NCBI RefSeq assembly: GCF_011386835.1
Contig: NC_088800.1
Location: 11,742,572-11,806,571, forward strand
Direction: 5' to 3'
Length of the DNA stretch: 64,000 bases
From: Chrysemys picta bellii
Lineage: Eukaryota > Chordata > Testudines > Emydidae
Shown piece by piece: positions 23,441-35,209 of the stretch. The first letter of the stretch is position 1; the number at the start of each line of letters is the position of its first letter. The notes beneath the pieces were generated by a model that saw only the letters and a list, made by a program, of their open reading frames with translations, was not told where the DNA came from and made no database searches. A program made the translations under genes and the position numbers.

Positions 23441-23715
23441 TACCTATGTAAGTTCCTATACAGACAAATAGATACACTAGTTAAGGTCCTGATCATGGTT
23501 CCACTGAATTAAATGGCAAAGCTCTCAAACATCACTGGGAACAGAATTGGGCCTCAAATGTATCTGTGACTATGTTGGGTGTTGTCCAACAGGCAGGATG
23601 AAAGGGAGTTTTTCTCTTGACTTCAATGGGACCAAGATTTCACCCTTAATTTTAATGATAATGAATGGAGATCAAAAGATATTTTATCTTTTAGACACCT
23701 ATTTTGTATAGGACA
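23440..23715. other. no supported feature
   Basis: Contains only a weak ATTGACTTCAATGG-like core (23614-23630). Confidence 0.3.
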
Positions 23716-23727
23716 TTCAAGCAAAAC

Positions 23728-24060
23728 CAGGGTTTCTCAAACAGGGGTCGCCGCTTGTGTAGGGAAAGCCCCTGGTGGGCCGGGCCGGTTTGTTTACCTG
23801 CCCCGTCCGCAGGTCCGGCCGATCGCGGCTCCCACTGTCCGCGATTCACTGCCCTGGGCCAATGGGAGCTGCTGAAAGCGGCGCGGGCTGAGGGACGTAC
23901 TGACCGCCGCTTCCAGCAGCTCCCATTGGCCTGGAGCAGCGAACCGCGGCCAGTGGGAGCCACGATCGGCCGGACCTGCGGACGGGGCAGGTAAACAAAC
24001 CGGCCTGGCCCACCAAGGGCTTTCCTTACACAAGTGACGACCCTTGTTTGAGAAACCCTG
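23728..24060 (+). mobile_element. family P hAT palindrome, type A, intact
   Basis: 333 bp. Ends are CAGGGTTTCTCAAACAGGGG and GTTTGAGAAACCCTG. TSD AGCAAAAC (23720-23727) / AGGAAAAC (24061-24068), 7/8. The arms carry TGTTTAC/GTAAACA and CCAAT words. The outer few bases (CAGGGTTT) are intermediate between type A and type B ends. Confidence 0.93.
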
Positions 24061-24069
24061 AGGAAAACG

Positions 24070-24495
24070 GTATGGTGGGTGCCAACCCAGGAAGTTGAAA
24101 CAGAATAGCTCTGAAATCTGCAGGTCCCCACTTTTGTCCCATGTCTCATGGTTCTGCGTAAATAATTACACATTGAACAACACCTGCGTACATTTGTCTC
24201 ATACTATTTAATTATTCAGCCAGCTCTATTGGTTATAAAACATGGCCTCATCGGGGTTTGTTTGTTTTTCATAAAGATAGTAGCTGGCACCTTTGAAAGT
24301 GCCACATTCTAGCTGCACACATGCCCTTTCCTGGAAGAAAGATGCAAACTGTGCAAAGTATGATTTCCAGATAGGACCAGTTAAACTCAGCTGGTACCAG
24401 CTTGGGCAGAGGGAGGCTCCTTTGGGGCTCAGCCTAGAAGGGCTGTTGTCAGTGGATTAGGAGCGTTTGAGTCATGGCTGTGGCAAGGTGCATGC
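24070..24495. other. no supported feature
   Basis: No repeat or gene is recognised. Confidence 0.35.
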
Positions 24496-24498
24496 ACA

Positions 24499-24579
24499 GG
24501 GCCACATCCTCAGTGTATAGCAGAATAACTCCATTAAAATCAATAGAGCTACAACAATTTACGCCAGCTGAGGATGTAA
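24499..24579. repeat. ~85-bp palindromic repeat, family Q copy 1
   Basis: Reads CCACATCCTCAG ... ACTCCATTAAAATCAATAGAG ... CGCCAGCTGAGGATGT. The ends are mirror images around a TTGAAGTCAATGG-type core. Family Q has seven recognisable copies in this window. Confidence 0.6.
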
Positions 24580-24854
24580 GGAAGTGCTGCTGACCTCTGA
24601 AGTCTTTGGTGGCTAGAAACTACAGCCATGTGCACATGGCAGAAACTCAGTTTCTAACCTTCCTAAAGGAACTCAGCCATATTCTCAAAATCACGCCAGT
24701 CCCATTGCATGGACAATTTCACACTCCTCGTTAATATGCACAAACCATCCGGAGCAGAGGGCTGGGAGCGGGTTTGCATTCACGCATTGCCTGCTAGGCT
24801 CCTGACTCACCGTGTGTTTGCAGAAATACCACGTGTGCGCGCACGTTGGAAGGC

Positions 24855-24935
24855 AGAGCCTCAGCTGGGGTAAATCGGCACAGCTCCATGGAGGTCAAAG
24901 GAGCTACCACACTTTACACCAGCTGAGAATTTGAC
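24855..24935. repeat. family Q palindromic repeat, copy 2
   Basis: GCCTCAGCTGGGGTAAATCG pairs with ACTTTACACCAGCTGAGAAT around CTCCATGGAGGTCAAAGGAG. It lies 275 bp from copy 1. Confidence 0.65.
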
Positions 24936-24939
24936 CTAT

Positions 24940-27260
24940 GGTATTTACCTCTATAAATGAGAGCACACATGCAACTGTGCATGTGAATTTTGAAGATCTG
25001 GACTGCTATCTGCACCTCACTGCGTATAAAGTTGTTTGGAAAAGCTATTTCACTTCATGCAGACTGCGTGCATCTCTGTTCTTTGCCGCTACTCTGGGTG
25101 AGAGGAAGGATGCATGTATTTTTAAGAGGTGTGATGTGATTTTTATTGTATGACTATTCACCTGCTTTCTGTGACCTTCCAGACATATTTCAGAGGGAAT
25201 TTGGCACCGAGACCAACTTGGGGGTGGGGAAGAAATCAGCTAACAAACAACACATGTGCACAGGCAGTTTGCTTTGGCTCTGTCTCTTCCCCTTGCTGTA
25301 ACGCTGCACAGATTTGTATTTCTCCTAAGAGCTTTTGCATTTCAGCTCAGTCCTGCAGGGAAAGGCTAATCCTCAAGTTACGGTAACGCAACTGGTTGAC
25401 ACGGGGCGGGGGAGGAGTGGGGGACAGGTTCAGCATTCTCACCTGCCCCTACTGCAGGTTCACATGAGAAGAGGAGGGTTTGCAGCTATTAAGCTGGAGG
25501 GGGAAATGCTCATTTATAACCCTAGTGAAGTAGTGGGGGGGAAGGGCAGGAAAAATGAGAACTGCTTGAAAGAGTTAAGAGAGGGGGTTGCCAATAGTGT
25601 TTGGGGTCCGATACAGTAAGAATTTACTCTGCTGTAGCGCACCTCACATTTATACATATCAGGTTTGCACCCCATCCCAAGCACTTTCAGTGGATTTACA
25701 GGTGTGTTTACAGTAGGTTTACCAGTTATCCCACCACACAAAGTGTCCTCCTTAAAGTGTCCTCCAAGTGGTTTCCAAAATAACATCCTAAACAAATGCA
25801 CCTGTGGAAATAGCTGTCCAGTGCTGGTTGAATACCGGAAAAGCAATGTTTGTGAACTTTGCTTCATGTTCTCAACAGCTGTTTGGCTCAACCATATTGA
25901 TGCCCCATTTGTGTGCTAGTTGTGAGCATTCGTATGCCGGATTTTGGTTCAGGCAGATGCTTGGGGAATAGCTGCTCTTTGCATAAATACTCATTGTCAT
26001 TTGCCAGTGCATTTTGCCACCCATTTAAAAGTCTCACTATGATCTCAAAACATCTCAGTCAACGAGCTGAAGCAACATCCCATGTCACAAATGGTAAATA
26101 AACCAAAATGAACAGTTTGAACAACTCCGGGTCAGAAAATTGTGTGTTTGCACCAAAATGGGCCCAATCCCCCAACAGAAATAAGAACTACATTTGACAG
26201 TTAATTTATTCCCATCCAATAATCTGACCAGCTCTTCCACTGACTCTGAATCAGCTCTCAACATCATTTTGAGAAAATAGCAGGGGACTCGGGGAGGGGA
26301 ATAATTGTCTTATTGCAGCAGCTACCTGGGATTCCTTCCCGCCCCATTAACTTGGAAAATATGATAGGGGCAGTATTATTTGTTCTAAGTGCAGCGGCAG
26401 CAGGAGTTCGGCCTGGCAGGGGAGACCGATGCATCACCAAAGGGAAAATTACACACTGCTAATGGTGCCGGCTTCATTTTACTATCTCCCCGTGAGTCTG
26501 TCAAGGTTTGTGCATGGGCAGCTTGATTCTTTATCCTAATGGATTCAGAGAGGCTGAAGTAATCAGGGGGATCTTTTAATGACCGGGCCTGCTACAAATA
26601 CTAAGTTGAACATGGAGTGAAGTCCTCCTGGGTGAGTCCTTAATAACGCACCTTCCTGTCGATAGATGGGATAATAGAGGTTCTGGACTCCGATTTGCAT
26701 TGAGTCAACGGACTGCCTTGGTGTGAAGTGCCAAATAATCACCGTTTGAAACAAATACCCAGCACGGCTCCCACTAGCAGAAAAAAGCATCCCTCCATAT
26801 AAATTGCGATTAGCTCAGAGATAGCAACTTTCACTCACATTCCCCTCTGCCACCACCATCCACCTCCAGTTGTCAGCATGTGTCTGAAGTGAAATGAAAT
26901 GCTCTGGGAAACAAAGACCAGAGTAAGGGCGGCTGGAGACATAAGCAGCCCTAGCCTGTGCACTTGTGCAGTCCAGCTGGGGGATAAGATTTCAGGAAAA
27001 GCTGAAACCCACCACTGTGCTACAGATATTCAATCCCCCGAAATCACTTGTGAACTACAGTTGAAATTCTACACCTGCAGCCCTTCTCATGGGGAGTAAG
27101 AGCCTCGTTCTGGTATGATTTATACAGTCACCATTACTCTTTTGTGGGGGAAGGGTCTTATGGGTTTGGACGAAGGGGATGCATTTCTGACAGCCTTTTG
27201 CCGTTGCTACTTGTGCTGCTATATAAAAACACAGGCGAGCAACAATATCTCCTATGCAAA
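24940..27260. other. single-copy-looking DNA
   Basis: No repeat or gene is supported. The AAAGTGTCCTCC word is repeated at 25739 and 25755. The part 26300-26800 looks non-repetitive and could be a conserved non-coding element, which I cannot test. Confidence 0.4.
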
Positions 27261-27269
27261 GGCGTAGGC

Positions 27270-27385
27270 TGAACTTGAATAGTTTTATTATTATTTGCTT
27301 CACTGTACTGCTTAGAGGCTCCAACCAAAATTGGGGCCCCCGCTGTTCTAGGTGTTAAACACACACTTAACAAGAGAATCTAAAT
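27270..27385 (-). repeat. old LINE 3'-end fragment (L2/CR1-like)
   Basis: TTTATTATTATTTGCTTCAC, GAGGCTCCAACC, ATTGGGGCCCCC and TCTAGGTGTTAAAC are the reverse complement of the 40845 repeat's order. Confidence 0.5.
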
Positions 27386-27394
27386 ACACAAGAG

Positions 27395-27505
27395 AAAGGA
27401 AGTGATGATGTCCCCATTGTACAGATGAAGAACTGAGGCACAGATTAAACGACTTGTCTAAGGTCACACAAGAAGTCAATGGCAGCTCTAGGGCATGAAC
27501 TCAGT
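27395..27505 (-). repeat. MIR-type SINE, reverse orientation
   Basis: CCCCATTGTACAGATGAAGA, ACTGAGGCACAGATTAAACG and AAGGTCACACAAGAAGTCAA follow the reverse MIR consensus closely. Confidence 0.7.
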
Positions 27506-27519
27506 TTCTATAACTGTAG

Positions 27520-28255
27520 CTCACAAATTAATGCTAAAGTTACATGTAGATCTAGGTAAATATCTCAAGCTATTCTCTGCGATTCCCTAGTGTACAAGCT
27601 CGAGTTAGCTTTGGCTGCTCACTTTCCACCAATTGTCTACCGAATGAGTTTACTGGCAGGGAGGTTAATGGAAACAATGTATGTTTAGCAAACAGCAGAA
27701 AAATTACACAGAGAGCAAATGCTGAATTCACCAAGGTGACCGTTCACTCTAGAAACCTGATCAAAGTGTTCCAATTCAGAGAATAAAACCAATACCCTAT
27801 GGCTGGGGTGCCCCATCAAAACTAACCTACCTAATTTGAAATCTGAATTTCAGATCGCAAATCCTCGCAATGAACTGCTTGCTCTGCCCAGTATGTACAT
27901 AACTGTGCAATTAATGCGGAGAGCAGGCAATAATGCATGCAACTTCTTCGCTAGCTGCAGCATGACTTCGTTCATGTCCTATTTCTAATTTGCCCTGTCT
28001 AGCGAAAACACATTTAAATTTGAGGCCTTCTGGGGCTAGGGAAAAGAAGGGGTATATTGGGAGGAAGATGCAAGAGTCTTTAAAAGATGATGGGTGCCAG
28101 TGGCCATGGCTGTTGGGATTTTGCATTATTGACCGAGGGTTTTGCCAAGCCCAGACTTGTTGTCCCTTTCTAGCTGGGTTTTATGTGAGAAGAGGGAAGG
28201 TGGGCCTGACGCCGCCAATCTGTTAGAGTCCACCTGTTTACTCAAGTCACAGCTG
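27520..28255. other. no supported feature
   Basis: No repeat or gene is recognised. Confidence 0.35.
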
Positions 28256-28268
28256 CTATAAAATAAGC

Positions 28269-28601
28269 TAGTGTTTCCCAAACTTGGGACGTCGCTTGTT
28301 TAGGGAAAACCCCTGACGGGCCGGGCCGGTTTGTTTGCCTGATGCGTCTGCAGGTCCGGCCGATCGCGGCTCCCATTGGCCACGGTTCACTGCTCCAGGC
28401 CAATGGGAGCTGCTGGAAGCGGCGTCCCTTGGCCCGCGTACTGGCTGCCACTTCCAGCAGCTCCCATTGGCCTGGAGCAGCGAACCGCAGCCAGTGGGAG
28501 CCGCGATCGGCCGAACCTGCGGACGCGGCTGGTAAACAAACCGGCCCGGCCCACCAGAGGCTTTCCCTACACAAGCGCCATCCCAAGTTTGGGAAACACT
28601 G
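28269..28601 (+). mobile_element. family P hAT, type A, with inverted loop
   Basis: 333 bp from TAGTGTTTCCCAAACTTGGG to CCCAAGTTTGGGAAACACTG. TSD AAATAAGC (28261-28268) / AGATAAGG (28602-28609), 6/8. The stem flanks read in the plus orientation (GTACTGGC after the loop), but the 14-nt loop 28424-28437 (GTCCCTTGGCCCGC) is the reverse complement of the loop in other plus copies. Confidence 0.92.
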
Positions 28602-28609
28602 AGATAAGG

Positions 28610-28955
28610 CTTGCTGATGGGGAGGGGAAGGGAAAGTGACTTCACCTTTCTAATCACTTCCCCCAGCCCATCTTTTGGGGATCACTTGGCGAGACCATTG
28701 TCACGAAAGCCCACCTTGTTTGTTACAGTGGAGGTGACAAGCTCAAGGTCCTTTCAAGGAAGCACCACAATAAGCTCACAGTGAAATAAGGGTCACATGG
28801 GCAGGGGAGAAGGGGGATGAGACAGGAAAGTAATGCTTATGATTAGCATCTAGGCATTTCTAAAGAGCTGGGCTAGAGTGTGCCACTCTACTCAGGCTGA
28901 GAAGCACCTTCCATGTGAATGGTGGTAATATCATCATCCTTGGTTGTCACGTAAC
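28610..28955. other. no supported feature
   Basis: No repeat or gene is recognised. Confidence 0.3.
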
Positions 28956-28959
28956 ACTT

Positions 28960-29125
28960 TTCCATAGACCTCAAAGCACTTTAGAAAAGGAGGTCAGTAT
29001 CATCATCCCCATGTTATAAATGGGGAAACTGAGGCACCGGGCAAGGAAATGACTTGCCCAAGAACACCCAGCCGGCCAGTGGCAGAGCCAGGAATAAAAC
29101 CCAGGTCTCCTGAGTCCCAGAGATG
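28960..29125 (-). repeat. MIR-type SINE, reverse orientation
   Basis: TCAAAGCACTTTAGAAAAGG, ATCATCCCCATGTTATAAAT, GGAAACTGAGGCACCGGGCA, GACTTGCCCAAGAACACCC and AGTGGCAGAGCCAGGAATAA occur in the reverse-MIR order. The best-preserved copies here are this one and 49175. Confidence 0.72.
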
Positions 29126-29129
29126 TACC

Positions 29130-29650
29130 CTATCGGCTAGCCTTGTTAAATTCAGTGGGACTACTGGCAGAAAAAAAGGCCATATTCAAAGTAAGGGTGA
29201 CAGAATTTGTTTTTCCACAGAAAATAAGATACAGCCAACAGGAGAAGTAGTCAACCCATATTTTACGTGACCCAGCTGATATGCTTGGAGCAGCTCGGGT
29301 CCTTTTGCTGGGACACACTGAACTTAGATTAGCCATTCAATATATATTGCACCCTAAGATAAATCTAAATATACTGTTCAAAACCTGAACTGGACACTGA
29401 CAGAGTGATAAACCTGAGTTTTGAAAGACTCATTCAATATTATTCTGGGTTCCCTTATGCGTTTTTATTAAATGTATTACTGTTCAACCACTGGTCCCTG
29501 CAAAATGAAACAGGGAAACTGACACTGAAAAAAATCAAGCCACAGAACCTATGATAAATGCATAGAGGAGCTTATCAGCAATAGCCCAGGATTAATCCCC
29601 TACCTCCGATTTATACCATTGTCTACTATATTATGGCTGTCCAAACTGCA
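29130..29650. other. no supported feature
   Basis: No repeat or gene is recognised. Confidence 0.35.
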
Positions 29651-29654
29651 TTGA

Positions 29655-29752
29655 CTGGATCTCAGCTAAATTGCAAGCTCCTTGGAGCAGGAAGCAGCAT
29701 CTTCTCTTGGGTTTGTACAGAAGCCAGCACACTTTCAGTGCCCAATAAGCAG
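29655..29752 (+). repeat. old LINE 3'-end fragment (L2/CR1-like)
   Basis: TTGCAAGCTCCTTGGAGCAG, TTTGTACAGAAGCCAGCACA and GTGCCCAATAA follow the order of the 40845/44815 repeat. Confidence 0.4.
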
Positions 29753-29759
29753 ACTCCTT

Positions 29760-32700
29760 TGGACAGAAAGCTGAATGTCACTTTCTTTATACATTGCTTA
29801 TATTGTGAATGTTTCTTTCTTTGGGCTAGGCGCCAAGGTCCAATCCTTAAGCAAGGCTTCAATAGACTTTTCACCCAAGTAAGTACAAAGTAAGGAATCA
29901 CAGGATTTGGCCCTTTATGCCTGTCTCTTCAGATGTTTGTTTTCTGTTGGACAAAGTGACTAAAACAATTCATTGCTGGGCTAGTGGAAAAAATGTATTA
30001 GATCAATTGTTAGTTTCCCAGGGATTCTATTTGATTATCCTAGGGAAACATCTAATCTGCTTAATATTTTCTGAAAATTGAAAAACTGCAATATTTTTTC
30101 TCTGGCTACTCTTCCTGCTTAATTAAGACAAGTTGCAGTAAAAGCTAGAAAGCAGCACTAGCGAGAGCAAAACTGGCACTTAAGTGATAACATGGAGGAT
30201 TTGGAATGGCCGTTTAATCTGCTTGGGAGAGCTCTTAGGTTCCCAGGTGAGAATATAGAACTGTATGTCATGCATAGTATATGTCAAGTGAGCAGAACAT
30301 TTATCACTTTAATGCCTCTAAAAACTAGAGATGGGACCCAGACAAACTCCTGGCTCTAAACAGTCCCTGGGTCACCATGTATTCACAGAGTAGGAGGAGA
30401 GAAAATTGGGAGAGGGGCCCTGCATTCTGAGTCTGGGAAACAGATGCATGAACTGAACTCCTCACATGGGCAATTCCAATGCCTCTGTAGACACACAAAA
30501 GCAAATTGGTTTTGCTCTTTGGCTACAGAATTGCAACTGTTATTTTGGGCTCCCCTCTGCCCTCTGCAATAGGAAGATGAGAAAAAATGCAAACAGGCAT
30601 TGCCAGCATGGCATGAGAACTGGATCAAAAAACAAGAGTTGCCAGCCCTGGTCAGGTCATCCAGCCCCAATAACTTTCTTCTGGCAAATCATGCAACCTG
30701 CTACACCAAAGGGGATGAGTACCACCACTCCTCCAAACTAGCTTTGCAGTTCAGCATATGGGGGGGGAAGACTCTGGTGGGGTCATCAGTTTTCATCCTA
30801 CTGCAAGAAGTGCCTCCCCCGCTCCTTGTTCCTTTTGGTTCGAGCTCATGTGCCTCGTAATGCAATGCACTGCTCCCTACTAGCCCTTCCAAACAATAAA
30901 GGACTCCATGACTAACAGAAGTGCCAACCCAAGGATTGCCTCATTGGAGGCAATTTCTGCCCCTCGTGGAACAGCCTGGACTTTTCAGTAGGATGTGGAA
31001 GAATAGCCCAGCCTTCCCAGTTCAACCCTCACTTCTCTCTTTGGGCTACAGACTGTGTGTGTGTCTCTCTCTCCCTGTCTAGTGACTAGTCTAGGGAATT
31101 CTCTTCTCTTCCCACAGTTTAGCCTTCCAAGTCCACCCTTAGTCTCCACAGCAAGAAGTCCTCCTGCTTTATAATCCCAGCTTTGCATCTAAGCCCTCTC
31201 TTCTGCCTTTCCTCCATAACAAATAAAATGCTCAAACCTTGACTATTATAGACACCTCCCCTGTAAACACTGCATTTTGCCCCACATAGTAGACGCTTTT
31301 TAAAAACAAAACAAACAAAAACCCTAATACCTTTCCTTGCTGGTTTACATACTACTAATGCGCAACGCTTGTAAATTGCACTGCAGTTTCAACACTCTAC
31401 ACAAACATCCAGCTATCCAGCCTCTTCTGCCTCTCTGTGCTTTACATAAGGCTCAGCTGGCACACTCCTCCCTTCCCAAGACCCAATCAGGTTTTTACAT
31501 CATTAAGGCTAATTAACATCAGGTTGGACACATTTCCCAATTATGGCTGGAGCCTGAAACCAATCAGAAGACAAACACCACCACCCCACACACAGTCCCA
31601 CAAACAGTCCCTCCAAAAGGGCTTTCAAAGTGAAACCCTGCAAAGAGCAAACGAGGACAAGGAGTGAGAGATCATTCATTCCCCCTTACACACACCTACC
31701 CTGCTTATTCACAGTTTGAAAGCCTGTATTGACGTGCAACAAATCCACAAATGCCTTTATCGAATGATCTTCATATCCCCATAACAGCTTTATGGAGAGA
31801 GCAAGTCTTTCTCCCATATCTGGAGTGTTGCTTACAACCATATAATGATCCTCTCTCTTTTCAATTTTACACCTGCTGAATGGTTTGGTTCACGCCAGGA
31901 ATCTAATGTTTGATTTGAGCATTATTCAGTCAAGGGCACACAACTTTCTTTGGCTCTTTTTGAACTGACGCCCAGTTCTCGTACATTAGGTGATTTAATT
32001 AAGACCACCTGAAGCCCAAATGGTGTCTGAACACACCACAGTGAACTCTTTTAATGCCACGCTAACAAAAAATACCCCAGTGTTTTTCACTTCCATGTAA
32101 ACTTGGCCACGGTGCGGAGGAAATTTAAGCAAATAGGGCCATTTTGTCAAATGGAACACTCCTGCTGCCCGGCCGCCATTTCTGGGGCTAGGTGTTACAT
32201 TATGTGGACTTGAAATGCCAACTACAATTTGGCACAAGAGGTGTGTAGCTGCCTTTAGAGAAAATCTGACAGCTTTGCTTACTGTTCTCCATTGCTATGT
32301 GGTGCTCTGTGGCGTACAGGCTGGCGTGCAGCTCCCTCATTTGTGGGGCTGAACTTACCTGCCTTTTCATGAAAAAGAAGCAAGAAAAGAAACGGTGTTT
32401 TTTTGTAAATGGTGTGAATTTGGTGTTTGTTAAAGGTACAATACACAGAACTCTGTAGAATTAGCTAGAGCAGGAACAGGTTCTGAACCAGACTACACCA
32501 GCACCCCTTCTGCCAATGCACTGCAACTCGAGCCAGCAGGACCCGTGCTCATCCAGTACTGGAATCCTCCATACTGCTGCAATATCACTTCAGTCCTCAC
32601 CTGTCCATCCTCTGCTATTTTGGCCTCAGTGTTGCTCTGCCAGGTCTGAGCTGCAGTATCCCCTGCTACTCCAGTGCTGTGATCCAGCACCACACCCCCA

Positions 32701-33405
32701 CAGTTCTGCCTGTATACCTGAGCAAACTCTGCTATTCAAGCATGGAGAGCTCCACATTGCTCTGCCATTCACCTCACTCCTGGACCTTGCTAGACGAGTC
32801 CTTGGCCTCCCTAGAGCTGAACTGTGGAGGGTACGCTGAAAATACCACCAGGGCCTAGCAATCCTAATTCCACTGATGGAAATGAGACCCCCAGGCTTGT
32901 TTGTATTAATCAGGATTTGAGCCAAGGTTGCTGTTGTAGAAAGACTATTGTAGTACCACACAGAGCCACCTGACAGTGGGCTACAGACTGTGTGTGAACA
33001 TGACAGTGTTAAACCCTGAAAAGACATCCCTGGAACCTGTTCTTTTGGAACAGTGTTAGAGTAATGGGTCGTTTTAAGGAACGCTGCATATAAACCGGCT
33101 GAGGGGGGGACGTAAGGGCCACCAGCTCCTCACCGAAGTGGGAGAAGAGGAACCAATCTTTTTGATATTCTTATCCTAGTAACTCTGCTTAAGGTTAGAG
33201 CATACAGCCTGAAGACTAGAAAATGAGCAGTTTGATGTCAAGGTTGCAGCCTTCACAGAACACTAGTTTAGGGTGACATTTTGATTTTCAGATACCATGG
33301 TGCGCAGGGATATATAAGAACCCAGAAGAGATAGATAGATCCTAAAGGTATAAACAACACTAATGGAGAGTTCACACATTGGCCAGCAGGAGGCAGCCAT
33401 CAGCA
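29760..33405. other. long low-repeat stretch; 31690-32260 possible conserved non-coding DNA
   Basis: About 3.6 kb with no recognised repeat and no supportable exon. 31690-32260 looks complex and non-repetitive, with TTTAATTAAGACC and AATTTAAGCAAAT-type words. This is only a visual impression of a possible enhancer. Frames up to 133 codons (32626-33027 minus) have no domains. Confidence 0.4.
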
Positions 33406-33475
33406 GGAGGCAGCATGAATAAGGCACTGAACTGGGAGTCAGGAGCTCTTAATCCCAGTTCTGTGACTTTGGGCA

Positions 33476-34013
33476 TAGAATCATAGAATCATAGAATATC
33501 AGGGTTGGAAGGGACCTCAAGAGGTCATCTAGTCCAACCCCCTGCTCAAAGCAGAACCAATTCCCAACTAAATCATCCCAGCCAGGGCTTTGTCAAGCCG
33601 GGCCTTAAAAACCTCCAAGGAAGGAGACTCCACCACCTCCCTAGGTAACGCATTCCAGTGCTTCACCACCCTCCTAGTGAAATAGTGTTTCCTAATATAC
33701 AACCTGGACCTCCCCCACTGCAACTTGAGACAGTTGCTCCTTGTTCTGTCATCTGCCACCACTGAGAACAGCCGAGCTCCATCCTCTTTGGAACCCCCCT
33801 TCAGGTAGTTGAAGGCTGCTATCAAATCCCCCCTCATTCTTCTCTTCTGGAGACTAAACAATCCCAGTTCCCTCAGCCTCTCCTCATAAGTCATGTGCTC
33901 CAGACCCCTAATCATTTTTGTTGCCCTCCGCTGGACTCTTCCCAATTTTTCCACATCCTTCTTGTAGTATGGGGCCCAAAACTGGACACAGTATTCCAGA
34001 TGAGGCCTCACCA
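33476..34013 (-). mobile_element. CR1 LINE, 5'-truncated, 3' end intact
   Basis: Minus-strand CR1. Its 3' terminus at 33476 shows the CR1 hallmark of short repeats (TAGAATCATAGAATCATAG on the plus strand), followed by GGTTGGAAGGGACCTCAAGA. Upstream it keeps the C-terminal coding region. The 5' break is at 34013. It is inserted in a MIR with no clear TSD, as is usual for CR1. Confidence 0.95.
33568..34013 (-). pseudogene. CR1 ORF2 reverse-transcriptase C-terminus, truncated
   Basis: An open frame of about 148 codons encodes the carboxy end of the CR1 LINE polyprotein (endonuclease/reverse transcriptase), downstream of the RT catalytic core. Visible family motifs are [15 protein letters not shown] near the start, [19 protein letters not shown] at about residues 29-48, and [19 protein letters not shown] at about 107-125. 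The frame runs to a normal stop with no frameshift, so the insertion may be fairly young. The endonuclease and RT core are missing, so it is non-functional. There is no true start codon, since the frame simply enters from the truncation point. Confidence 0.92.
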
Positions 34014-34049
34014 AGTTACTTCCATGTTATGCCTGTTTCCCCTCTCACC

Positions 34050-34465
34050 CCTTTTCTAGTTCAACTAATCATTTGTTGGGGCACTACTGTTATACTTCTC
34101 AGGGTGCCCAGGACTGTGAGTCATCTTGTGTTCCCCCTGCCTCCAGCGAGAGAGACTTGCTAGAGCTTAATTGAGTGTTAGCTCCCTGACACCTCCAGTC
34201 TGTCAGCCCCCCAGACAAACTCCTCTGGACTATGCCAGCCCTTACTTTGCCTTGCAGGTTAACAACAGGTGCACCCCAGGCCCCATGAAGCACTCCCCTG
34301 CAGTGTTCAGCCCCTTATCCACTTATTCACAGTAATACCAAAGGAACAGTATATATGCCAGCTTGCATGACTCAACTCCTACATAACATCACAGCATGGA
34401 GATATATTTGTAGTGTACATACACACCGCTCCTTAAATGTCATCTGTGCTTACATCTTGTAGCAC
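34050..34465. other. no supported feature
   Basis: No repeat or gene is recognised. Confidence 0.3.
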
Positions 34466-34473
34466 TTAGGAGA

Positions 34474-34640
34474 GAGGGAGGGATAGCTCAGTGGTTTGAG
34501 CATCGGCCTGCTAAACCCAGGCTTGTAAATTCAATCCTTGAGGGGGCCATCTGGGGCAAAAATCTGTCTGGGGATTGGTCCTGCTTTGAGCAGGGGGTTG
34601 GACTAGGTGAGGTCCCTTCCAACCCTGATATTCTATGATT
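34474..34640 (+). repeat. turtle tRNA-derived SINE, tail type 2 (CR1 end)
   Basis: A-box-like TAGCTCAGTGG (34484-34494) and a degraded B box (AAATTCAATCC, 34527-34537). The tail GGTCCCTTCCAACCCTGATA then TTCTATGATT equals the 3' end of the CR1 at 33476. The head is nearly identical to the SINE at 17153, but the tail differs. Confidence 0.88.
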
Positions 34641-34649
34641 AAGAGAATC

Positions 34650-35205
34650 AGTAGGACATAAGTGTTTATTAGAGACCTCACATGATATCATTTATGGATA
34701 AATACCACGAAAGCCTTATGTTTCGTGTACTGAGTTTGTCGAGCCTGTTAGGAATTGCTGTTACACAACAGTGAACCCTTTGCTAGTTGGCACTGAAGGA
34801 TTCTTAGGGTCATAGTAGTTACCTCTTACTCTGGGTTTCTACAGCACTCGATCTTGGTTACACAGCCCCTATGTGCTACTGTTGTATGAATAAGTATCAC
34901 TGAATTTTTCTAGGCTAGCTAAGATGCCACTGTTTTTTGCTGGAATATTGATGTGAGTTTAGCTAAAGCAAAAGAAACACTTTATCTTCTGTGAACCCTT
35001 GTGGCCACAACTGTATGCCATGCTTGGTCAGTTTTCACAAATATAGTAGTGCACTAGACTATGAATGTGCCCACCGCTGTTGGATGGGAAACATCAGCCT
35101 TGCTCCAACCTTCATCAGGTTTCAGTTGTCTTGCCATCTAAGCCTGAAATGAAGCTGAAATGATGAGCCTTACTGACAGCCAATGGAAATTCTCATTTCG
35201 ATCAA
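34650..35205. other. no supported feature
   Basis: No repeat or gene is recognised. Confidence 0.3.
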
Positions 35206-35209
35206 GTGA

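Larger units (their letters stand above)
33415..34045 (+). repeat. MIR-type SINE split by a CR1 insertion
   Basis: The left part ends ...CTGTGACTTTGGGCA at 33475 and the right part resumes AGTTACTTCCATGTTATGCC at 34014. Joining the two gives the usual MIR order, GGGCA then AGTTACTT. The 538 bp between are a CR1 LINE. Confidence 0.65.
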
